NCBI GenBank assembly: GCA_022615805.1
Contig: JAKEGO010000089.1
Span: 1-7,604 of the forward strand
Length of the DNA: 7,604 nucleotides
Reading direction: 5' to 3'
From: Thermoplasmata archaeon
GTDB taxonomy: Archaea; Thermoplasmatota; JAKEGO01
Part shown: in pieces, positions 1 to 4,734 of the stretch
How the letters are laid out: every line of letters begins with the position of its first letter
Position numbering within the stretch: position 1 is the first letter of the stretch
The notes under the pieces: generated by a model
What the model was told of the DNA's origin: nothing
The model's input: the letters and a program-made list of their open reading frames with translations, nothing else
Database searches by the model: none
Program-made: the position numbers and the translations under genes

Positions 1-1
1 C

Positions 2-427
2 CTGTTCGGCACGCGACGGAAGAACCCGGGATCCATAGGCGTCTTCTCGACAGCGATCGACGATCTCACCGTCGGGATGGCCGGCATGAGTGTACGGGGC
101 GCCGTTTCCGAGGGATTCGATGTCGTCATGGGCGAGGCGGAAGCCCCGAACCGTCATCCTGGCGGCATGCCTGGCATGAGGAAGATGTGGGTCCGTCTCG
201 TGTTCAACAGGATAAACGGCGAACTCGTCGGTGGGGCCGTGTGCGGCGGCCCGAGCGCAGGCGAGCTCATCAATACGATAAGCGCGTGTATCCAGGCACG
301 GATGACAGCCGACGACATCGCGACATTCCAGATCGGCACCCATCCGGCCGTCACCGCCTCCCCGATAGTCTACCAGCTCGTGAACGCCGCTGAACTCGCC
401 CTGAAGGAGATGAGGTGCGTAACATGA
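2..427 (+). CDS. C-terminal part of a pyridine nucleotide-disulfide oxidoreductase (CoA-disulfide reductase / NADH oxidase-like), 5' end outside window
   Basis: The frame is open from the first complete codon at base 2, so the gene is cut by the window edge and 141 residues are visible. They match the C-terminal dimerisation domain of the FAD-dependent CoA-disulfide reductase/NADH oxidase/NAD(P)H sulfur reductase family. Signs are an early GTRRKNPGSIGVFSTAID stretch, then SEGFDVV, then a KMWVRLVFNR strand, GELVGGAVCGGPSAGELIN, and the helix-plus-loop ending in IGTHPAVTASP. The FAD- and NAD-binding domains and the redox cysteine lie upstream and cannot be seen, so the substrate (CoA disulfide, polysulfide, oxygen or another disulfide) is open. 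The stop codon overlaps the next gene's ATG by four bases (ATGA), so it is probably co-transcribed and translationally coupled with the Fe-S genes downstream. The internal ATG at 77 is not the real start, because family-like sequence continues upstream of it. Confidence 0.85.
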   Translation: MFGTRRKNPGSIGVFSTAIDDLTVGMAGMSVRGAVSEGFDVVMGEAEAPNRHPGGMPGMRKMWVRLVFNRINGELVGGAVCGGPSAGELINTISACIQARMTADDIATFQIGTHPAVTASPIVYQLVNAAELALKEMRCVT

Positions 428-831
428 AGATCGTGGTTTCGTCGGAGGCCGAGGGACTCGACGCCCCAGTGGACCCGAGGTTCGGCCGCTGCGCCTTCCT
501 GACGCTGGTCGACACGGGGTCCATGACCGCCAACAGCGCGCCGAACGCGAGCGCGATGGCCACCGGCGGGGCGGGCATCGCGGCCGCCCAGGCGGTCGCC
601 AGGAAGGGGGCGGAGGCCGTCATCACGGGTAGCGTTGGACCGAACGCCTTCCAGACCCTATCTGCGGCTGGAATCAAGGTCTTCACCGGTGCGCGCGGGA
701 CGGTGCGTGAGGCAGTCGAAATGTATTTGAGAGGGGAGCTTGAGGAGGCGAGCACGCCGAATGCCGCGGGCCACGCGGGAATGGGCCGCGGGCTCGGGCG
801 CGGAAGCGGAAGGAGAAAGGGAGGTAATTGA
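424..831 (+). CDS. NifX/NafY-like cluster-binding protein (COG1433) with IssA-like Gly/Arg-rich tail
   Basis: This 135-residue protein belongs to the dinitrogenase iron-molybdenum cofactor-binding fold family (PF02579, COG1433). Visible family features are the opening strand MKIVVSSE, the DPRFGRCAFLTLVDT segment with a cysteine at residue 23, and a Gly/Ala-rich helix start near 48-60. The segment GAEAVITGSVGPNAF and the late GARGTVREAVEMYLRGEL follow. Residues 117-135 form a low-complexity tail of Gly, Arg and Lys. This recalls IssA (SipA) of Pyrococcus furiosus, a COG1433 protein with a glycine-rich cationic tail that stores iron and sulfide as thioferrate. Family members bind metal clusters; storage here is inference. 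I chose ATG 424 because it gives the usual N-terminus, overlaps the previous stop as ATGA and has GAGGTG at 412-417. GTG at 415 would add only three residues. Confidence 0.85.
   Translation: MKIVVSSEAEGLDAPVDPRFGRCAFLTLVDTGSMTANSAPNASAMATGGAGIAAAQAVARKGAEAVITGSVGPNAFQTLSAAGIKVFTGARGTVREAVEMYLRGELEEASTPNAAGHAGMGRGLGRGSGRRKGGN
820..825 (+). promoter_or_regulatory. Shine-Dalgarno site deciding a TTG start
   Basis: GGAGGT ends seven bases before TTG 833. It overlaps the last codons of the preceding gene and supports the TTG as the true start of the second NifX-like protein over the longer in-frame reading from 740. Confidence 0.65.
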
Positions 832-832
832 C

Positions 833-1222
833 TTGAAACTGTGCATACCGACCATGGGAGACCGTGGATGGGATGAGAGTGTGGGCGAGCATTTCGGAAG
901 GGTCCCGACGTACACGATCGTGGACACGGAGACCGGCGAGGTGCGCGTCATCGCCAACACCAGCGAGCACATGGGGGGACAGGGGTACCCGCCTCACATC
1001 ATAGCCGAGGCCGGCGCCGATGCCCTCGTGTGCTCGAACCTGGGGCGCAGGGCGATAGCGATGTTCTCGGAGCTCGGCCTGGAGGTCTACGTCGGGGCGA
1101 CTGGGACCGTCAGGGACGCTGTCGACAGGTACACCTCTGGAAGGCTCCAGCACGCGACAGAGAACACCGCCTGCGCGCAGCACGCATTTGGCAAGGGCCA
1201 CGGCCACAACCACCACCAATGA
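833..1222 (+). CDS. Second NifX-like protein (COG1433) with His-rich C-terminus
   Basis: The 129-residue product is a paralogue of the preceding NifX-like protein. It has the first strand KLCIPTMG, then VGEHFGRVPTYTIVDTETGE, then SEHMGGQGYPPHIIAEAGAD, an ALVCSNLGRRA segment with a cysteine at residue 67, and VGATGTVRDAVDRYTSG. It keeps the family's HxGG-type region (His46) and Cys67 but has Val where the first paralogue has Cys in FGRC. It ends in a histidine cluster (GHGHNHH, about residues 122-128), a likely metal-binding tail. The start is TTG 833, one base after the previous stop, because strand one of the fold begins there and GGAGGT sits seven bases upstream. The extended upstream reading only translates the other gene's tail in a shifted frame. 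A role in carrying or holding an iron-sulfur or other metal cluster is inferred from the family. Confidence 0.85.
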   Translation: MKLCIPTMGDRGWDESVGEHFGRVPTYTIVDTETGEVRVIANTSEHMGGQGYPPHIIAEAGADALVCSNLGRRAIAMFSELGLEVYVGATGTVRDAVDRYTSGRLQHATENTACAQHAFGKGHGHNHHQ

Positions 1223-1257
1223 TGCGAATTCGACAGGGAAACGATGGGAAGACAGGC

Positions 1258-2091
1258 ATGAGGATCGTCGTCGCCAGCGGGAAGGGTGGTACCGGGAAGA
1301 CGACGGTTGCGGTAAATATGGCCCTCAGCGTTGGCAACGTTCAGCTGATCGACTGCGACGTCGAGGAGCCGAACTGCCATCTGTTCCTCGACGCCGAGCT
1401 GGAGAAGGTTCGCGACGTCAACCTGAGGGTGCCCCGCTTCGACATGGATGTCTGCACCCGCTGCGGGATATGCAGCGAGGCGTGCCATTTCAACGCCATT
1501 GCCGTTGTGAAGGGGGAGCTGCTCTTCTTCCCCGAGCTCTGCCACGCATGCGGTCTTTGCCCGCTGGTCTGCCCCGAGGGGGCGATCGGCGAGGGGGAGA
1601 GGAAGATCGGTCGGATCGACAGAGGAGAGACCGGGAGCATCGAGTTCTACAGGGGAGTGCTCGACGTCGGCGAGCCGATGGCAACGCCGGTAATAAGGGA
1701 ACTGAAGGCGCATTTATCCGGGAGGGACGCGATCCTGGACGCGCCCCCCGGAGCCTCATGCCCGGTCATAGAGTCGCTTCAGGGCTCGGACTACTGCATA
1801 CTTGTCACGGAACCCACCCCCTTCGGAGCCTACGACCTGAGCATTGCGGTGGACCTCGCGAGGAGACTGGGTATCCCCTTCGGCGTCGTGATCAACAGGG
1901 ACGGCATCGGCGACGCCTGCGTCGACGAGTACTGTGAAAGGGAAGGGATCGATATCATCATGCGCATCCCCAACGACGCGAGGATCGCCCGGCTGTACTC
2001 GGAGGGGATACCGTTCGTGAACGAGTTGCGCGAGCGGAAGGAGGACTTTGCCAGGGTTTTCGACCGCATACGGAAGGAGGTCGTCGGATGA
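1258..2091 (+). CDS. MinD/Mrp-superfamily P-loop ATPase with inserted 2[4Fe-4S] ferredoxin domain (COG1149), copy 1
   Basis: The 277-residue protein starts with a deviant Walker A motif, SGKGGTGKTT, at residues 7-16, including the signature lysine K9 of the MinD/Mrp/NifH class. An inserted ferredoxin domain follows with Cys66, 69, 72 and 76, then Cys95, 98, 101 and 105: two complete CxxCxxCxxxC sets for two [4Fe-4S] clusters. The ATPase fold resumes with a Walker B-like AILDAPPG (157-165) and TEPTPFGAYDL (184-194). Such proteins are cytosolic dimeric ATPases related to Mrp/NBP35 cluster carriers and NifH; the physiological target is unknown. ATG 1258 fits the family N-terminus and has GGGAA eight bases upstream. 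An in-frame ATG at 1219 overlaps the previous stop (ATGA) and would add 13 residues, so the start is not certain. The stop overlaps the next ATG. Confidence 0.9.
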   Translation: MRIVVASGKGGTGKTTVAVNMALSVGNVQLIDCDVEEPNCHLFLDAELEKVRDVNLRVPRFDMDVCTRCGICSEACHFNAIAVVKGELLFFPELCHACGLCPLVCPEGAIGEGERKIGRIDRGETGSIEFYRGVLDVGEPMATPVIRELKAHLSGRDAILDAPPGASCPVIESLQGSDYCILVTEPTPFGAYDLSIAVDLARRLGIPFGVVINRDGIGDACVDEYCEREGIDIIMRIPNDARIARLYSEGIPFVNELRERKEDFARVFDRIRKEVVG

Positions 2092-2948
2092 GGCAGCTCA
2101 CCGTCATCAGCGGAAAGGGCGGCACCGGGAAGACGACCATCACCGCCGCGTTCGCATCCCTGGCAAAGAACGCCGTCGTCGCGGACTGCGACGTCGATGC
2201 GCCAGACCTCCACCTCCTCCTCTCGCCCGACGTGCAGGAGACCATCGACTTCCATGGGCTGAAGGTGGCGAGGAAGCGCGAGGATCGTTGCACGTCGTGC
2301 GGCGTGTGCCGTGCACACTGCACGTTCAATGCCATCGGCGAGGACCTGGACATCATCGCGGACAGGTGCGAGGGCTGTGGCGTATGCGAGTTCGTCTGTC
2401 CGGAGGAGGCCATCGATCTCGTGGACAGACTATCGGGGCACGCCTACCGTTCCGTCATGAGGTTCGGACCAATGGCGCATGCGAGACTCGACACCGGAGA
2501 GGAGTCCTCGGGAAAGCTGGTCACGTTGGTCCGCAACCTGGCGAGGCGGACCGCGATGGATGTCGGGGCTGATATCGTGATCATCGACGGTCCGCCAGGC
2601 ATTGGCTGCCCGGTCATCGCCTCGATCGCCGGAGTGGACCTTGTGCTGGTGGTCACGGAACCGACGCTATCGGGCTCGCATGACCTCGAGAGGATACTCG
2701 GTGTGGCCGAACACTTCGGAGTTCCAGCGGTCGTGTGCATCAACAGGTATGACATCAACCAGGATATCTCGGACCGGATAGCCACTCATTGCATGGAACG
2801 GGGGCTTGATGTCGTGGGGCGACTGCCATACGACAACGATGCGATACGCGCGATGATCTCTCGGATGACGGTCACCGAGTACTCCGAAGGAACGCTATCG
2901 AACGAGGTGAGGACGATGTGGGAACGTGTGAGGAGGATGCTCGGATGA
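2088..2948 (+). CDS. MinD/Mrp-superfamily P-loop ATPase with inserted 2[4Fe-4S] ferredoxin domain (COG1149), copy 2
   Basis: This 286-residue paralogue has the same architecture as the gene before it. A deviant Walker A (SGKGGTGKTT, residues 8-17, signature K10) is followed by DCDVDAPDLHLLL. The ferredoxin insert has Cys68, 71, 74 and 78, then Cys94, 97, 100 and 104. Next come a Walker B-like IVIIDGPPG (163-171) and TEPTLSGSHDL (190-200). All eight ferredoxin cysteines and the ATPase signature are intact, so neither copy looks degenerate. The linker after the ferredoxin domain and the C-terminal third differ clearly from copy 1, which argues for an old duplication with separate roles or an obligate heterodimer. 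ATG 2088 overlaps the previous stop as ATGA and has GGAGGT at 2076-2081. Likely role, by family: ATP-dependent handling or transfer of Fe-S clusters or electrons. Confidence 0.9.
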   Translation: MRQLTVISGKGGTGKTTITAAFASLAKNAVVADCDVDAPDLHLLLSPDVQETIDFHGLKVARKREDRCTSCGVCRAHCTFNAIGEDLDIIADRCEGCGVCEFVCPEEAIDLVDRLSGHAYRSVMRFGPMAHARLDTGEESSGKLVTLVRNLARRTAMDVGADIVIIDGPPGIGCPVIASIAGVDLVLVVTEPTLSGSHDLERILGVAEHFGVPAVVCINRYDINQDISDRIATHCMERGLDVVGRLPYDNDAIRAMISRMTVTEYSEGTLSNEVRTMWERVRRMLG

Positions 2949-3412
2949 GCGATGAGGAGGATAACGAGGAGACGGCGGCCGCCAACTCCGATGCGATCCT
3001 CTCGTGGGAGAACATATCAATTGCTGTCCTCGAGGAGAGCCAGTCCCCGAGCGACATGAGGAGCATGACAGATGCTAGCGGGTGGTCCCGCTTCACCGGA
3101 CCGTGCGGGGACACCATGGAGGTCTACCTGAAGCTCGCGGGTGAGAAGATAACAGATGCCGCCTTCCTCACGAATGGCTGCATGTTCACGATCGCGTGCG
3201 GTTCCGTCCTGACCCGCCTAGCCAAGGGTAGGACCCTCGAGACCGCCCTAGCCATCAAGCCCGGGGACATCGAACAGGCGCTCGGCGGACTTCCCGAGGA
3301 GCACCGACACTGTGCGAGGCTCGCTGTCGCGACCCTGCGTATGGCGATGAGGGACTACATCACGAAGCGACTGGCAGCCGAGAATATCAGAAAATTTTAT
3401 ATATTAAATTGA
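2945..3412 (+). CDS. NifU/IscU-type iron-sulfur scaffold protein
   Basis: The 155-residue protein is an N-terminal NifU/IscU-domain scaffold (PF01592). The three scaffold cysteines are Cys54 (in GPCGDTM), Cys79 (in NGCMF) and Cys123 (in RHCARLA), with spacings of 25 and 44 that resemble IscU's 26 and 43. The conserved aspartate after the first cysteine (Asp56) is kept. Cys85 is an additional cysteine. The first ~45 residues are acidic and low-complexity at the very start, longer than in minimal IscU. IscU-type scaffolds assemble [2Fe-2S]/[4Fe-4S] clusters for transfer by carrier proteins, and the adjoining Mrp-like ATPases are plausible partners. No cysteine desulfurase is visible nearby, so sulfide may be the sulfur source (inference). 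ATG 2945 overlaps the previous stop as ATGA and has AGGAGG at 2931-2936; the longer reading from 2918 is rejected. It is the last gene of the operon. Confidence 0.88.
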   Translation: MSDEEDNEETAAANSDAILSWENISIAVLEESQSPSDMRSMTDASGWSRFTGPCGDTMEVYLKLAGEKITDAAFLTNGCMFTIACGSVLTRLAKGRTLETALAIKPGDIEQALGGLPEEHRHCARLAVATLRMAMRDYITKRLAAENIRKFYILN

Positions 3413-3456
3413 ATAAAACAGAAAAGTATTTATAATTCCAGAAATAATCCCTAATC
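3386..3456 (+). promoter_or_regulatory. AT-rich regulatory island with CAGAAA repeats and a second TATA-like box
   Basis: This stretch is strikingly AT-rich against very GC-rich flanks. It starts inside the last codons of the scaffold gene, which spell KFYILN. CAGAAA occurs at 3388, 3419 and 3439, and the first two copies (CAGAAAA) are 31 bases apart and each precede a TATA-like box. The upstream box is TTTTATATA at 3395-3403. Arms AATTT (3393-3397) and AAATT (3406-3410) form a short inverted repeat. It could hold tandem promoters, an operator for the DUF134 regulator encoded next, and/or the T-rich termination zone of the upstream operon. What is seen is composition and repeats; the functions are inferred. 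Confidence 0.55.
3427..3435 (+). promoter_or_regulatory. Archaeal TATA box for the DUF134 gene
   Basis: TATTTATAA is preceded by the purine-rich GAAAAG (3421-3426), a fair BRE. Its centre is about 26 bases upstream of ATG 3457, so transcription should start at or next to the start codon and give a leaderless mRNA. Confidence 0.75.
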
Positions 3457-3804
3457 ATGCCCCGGCACGGAAGAGGAGGAGGGGGAAGAGGACGTCACCG
3501 GGGGCGGCGCTGGGTCACGGCGATGCCGCCCGTCCCTGCGTTCCACCCCACGGGTGTCCCCTATGACATGATGCAGACCGTCGTGCTGACAGTCGAGGAG
3601 CTCGAGGTGATAAGGCTCGTCGACTTCGAGGGGCTCGACCAGGATGGCGCCGCCATGAGGATGGGCGTGTCCAGGACGACCCTCTCCAACGATCTGAGGT
3701 CCGCCAGGCATAAGGTGGCCTCGGCCCTGATCAGCGGCTCGGCGATCCGGATCGAAGGCGGTTCCTACGTGCTGAGGGGCGAGAACGGAAGGACATGGAG
3801 GTAG
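3457..3804 (+). CDS. DUF134 helix-turn-helix protein (COG1342), probable regulator
   Basis: The 115-residue protein matches the DUF134 family (PF02001) through FHPTGVPYDMMQTVVLTVEE at 29-48, ELEVIRLVDFEGLDQDGAA and MGVSRTTLSNDLRSARHKVA. The closing segment SGSAIRIEGGSYVL also fits. Residues 59-83 form a sigma-like helix-turn-helix. The N-terminus is unusual: where many relatives, as I recall them, have a short basic PR-type start with cysteines before the GVP motif, this one has a Gly/Arg/His run (residues 4-18) and no cysteine anywhere. ATG 3457 is chosen because the TATA box lies 26 bases before it; ATG 3523 would remove the Gly/Arg run. The gene has its own promoter after the Fe-S operon and ends just before a DUF5320 gene. 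Regulation of the neighbouring Fe-S genes is a plausible inference; DUF134 function is not established to my knowledge. Confidence 0.85.
   Translation: MPRHGRGGGGRGRHRGRRWVTAMPPVPAFHPTGVPYDMMQTVVLTVEELEVIRLVDFEGLDQDGAAMRMGVSRTTLSNDLRSARHKVASALISGSAIRIEGGSYVLRGENGRTWR
3797..3802 (+). promoter_or_regulatory. Shine-Dalgarno site deciding the DUF5320 start
   Basis: GGAGGT lies in the last codons of the DUF134 gene and ends seven bases before ATG 3810. It favours that start over the overlapping in-frame ATG at 3795, which lies within two bases of this site. Confidence 0.6.
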
Positions 3805-3809
3805 TTGAG

Positions 3810-4184
3810 ATGCCATGGGGCGACAGGACCGGTCCCATCGGGATGGGACCGATGACCGGAAGACGCGCGGGTTTCTGCGCAGGATACGACGTCCCCGGAT
3901 ACGCGAACGCGGTCCCGGGGTACGGTCGGGGCATGGGATACGGACGCGGCAGGGGATACGGCAGAGGGCCCGGCTTCGGAAGGGGCATGGGCCGCGGACG
4001 GGCGTGGTGGGGGATGTTACCGGACCCGGGCTACGGATACCGTATCAGGGCGTATCAGGGACCGTTGACGTTCCCGCAAGGGGCGACGGGGCCTGACGAG
4101 AGGACGTACCTCGAGGACATGCTGCAGCGTCTCGAAGAGGAGATGGCCTCCGTCAAAAAGAGGCTGGATGAGATGGGAAAGTAG
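3810..4184 (+). CDS. DUF5320 family Gly/Arg-rich protein with C-terminal coiled coil
   Basis: The 124-residue product begins with the DUF5320 signature MPWGDRTGPIGMGPMTGRRA, followed by GFCAGYDVPGY with its single cysteine at residue 23. Residues 36-66 are a run of short Gly-Tyr-Gly-Arg type repeats. A Trp-Trp and Pro/Tyr-rich segment follows, then a charged amphipathic helix at about 98-123 that should form a coiled coil (YLEDMLQRLEEEMASVKKRL). There is no signal peptide or membrane segment. The family's function is unknown. ATG 3810 gives the family N-terminus and sits downstream of GGAGGT; the reading from ATG 3795 would add five residues. It follows the DUF134 stop by five bases and is likely co-transcribed with it. 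As I recall, the pair recurs near NifX-like and COG1149 genes in anaerobes. It may be a structural or RNA/anion-binding partner (speculative). Confidence 0.82.
   Translation: MPWGDRTGPIGMGPMTGRRAGFCAGYDVPGYANAVPGYGRGMGYGRGRGYGRGPGFGRGMGRGRAWWGMLPDPGYGYRIRAYQGPLTFPQGATGPDERTYLEDMLQRLEEEMASVKKRLDEMGK
3915..4007 (+). repeat. Low-complexity Gly/Arg/Tyr coding repeats in the DUF5320 gene
   Basis: Short degenerate units encoding GYGRG, GRG and GFGRG recur, with GGATACGG-like nucleotide repeats near 3936 and 3955. Such tracts can change length by replication slippage, although codon variation between units suggests an old, stable tract. Confidence 0.55.
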
Positions 4185-4390
4185 GGGCGCTCGGTCATAC
4201 TCGACGACACAAGTGGAAGCGTTCGACCCGGGAACGATGGTTTGGGCCATCGCCCTTGTCCCGAGTTGCCTGCGCGAACACCAGGTATGGCTTCCATCGC
4301 TACACATTGGGACCATAATCTGGGCCTTTCGGCCACATCCGACGGCCCGGGCCAGACAACCTTAATATCCGGCATGCCGTTCGCGGGCCC
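4185..4390. other. Intergenic region without a convincing gene
   Basis: No supportable coding region is seen on either strand; open frames here are short and lack family-like sequence or a ribosome site. It contains a six-base-pair inverted repeat (CGATGG at 4235-4240, CCATCG at 4247-4252), a ten-base palindrome GGCCCGGGCC at 4344-4353 just upstream of a TATA box, and the promoter of the next gene. No tRNA fold was found. Confidence 0.5.
4361..4368 (+). promoter_or_regulatory. Archaeal TATA box for the Pcc1-like gene
   Basis: CTTAATAT is an AT island in GC-rich DNA. Its centre is about 26 bases before GTG 4391, so the transcript is probably leaderless. The spacing also supports GTG as the start. 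Confidence 0.65.
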
Positions 4391-4636
4391 GTGAAGGTGC
4401 ATGTTCTGATGACCCTGTCCATCGATCCCGTTGAAGGAGAGGCGATCTTCAGGTCAGTGAACGTTGACAACAACGGCTACGTCGAATCCCGCCTCGACGA
4501 CCGCATGTCATTTTCCGCCAAGGGGAGCGTCGGCGAGGTCCGCAACACCGTGAACGACCTGCTCGGCTGCATCGGGAACGCCATGGGCGTCGTCACCGAG
4601 CTTTCGGACAACGAAGGGGCTGTGGACGAACCGTGA
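4391..4636 (+). CDS. pcc1: Pcc1-like KEOPS complex subunit
   Basis: The 81-residue protein has the size and pattern of Pcc1, the small dimerising subunit of KEOPS, which makes the tRNA modification t6A at position 37 with Kae1, Bud32 and Cgi121. Visible signs are a first strand KVHVLMTLSID, a helix GEAIFRSVNVD (17-27), a middle strand MSFSAKGSVGEV, and a long C-terminal helix VRNTVNDLLGCIGNAMGVV (50-68). The last corresponds to the family's ALRATLNSYLRW-type helix. The match is to fold pattern and weak motifs, so the assignment is likely but not certain. GTG 4391 is preferred because the TATA box is 26 bases upstream; ATG 4409 would cut off the first strand. No other KEOPS gene is adjacent, as is common in archaea. 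It is transcribed on its own, between two unrelated operons. Confidence 0.65.
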   Translation: MKVHVLMTLSIDPVEGEAIFRSVNVDNNGYVESRLDDRMSFSAKGSVGEVRNTVNDLLGCIGNAMGVVTELSDNEGAVDEP

Positions 4637-4705
4637 TCCGCGTCCCCCTTCCAAACCCGACAAATCATACGTGACCTTCCGGCCCCAACGTGACCCGGCG
4701 GAACG

Positions 4706-4713
4706 CTTAAATC
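4706..4713 (+). promoter_or_regulatory. Archaeal TATA box for the oxoacid oxidoreductase operon
   Basis: CTTAAATC is preceded by GGAACG. Its centre lies about 26 bases upstream of ATG 4735, predicting a leaderless mRNA. No Shine-Dalgarno sequence precedes the ATG, which fits. Confidence 0.7.
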
Positions 4714-4734
4714 GCACAGGGGCATGGCCCGTCG

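Noticed and set aside
424..3412. Nitrogen fixation cluster suggested by NifX- and NifU-like genes
   Set aside because: No nifH, nifD, nifK, nifB or nifEN gene is visible; the COG1433 and IscU families are widespread in non-fixing archaea.
4235..4252. Hairpin in the intergenic region as a terminator or small RNA
   Set aside because: The six-pair stem has no following T-run and no further structure; one such stem is expected by chance in GC-rich DNA.
4185..4260. tRNA-like GTTCGA sequence near 4220
   Set aside because: The flanking bases do not form a T-arm stem, and no acceptor or anticodon arm could be placed around it.
4405..4415. C-box-like TGATGA suggesting a C/D guide RNA
   Set aside because: It lies inside the Pcc1-like coding region and no matching D box was found at a suitable distance.
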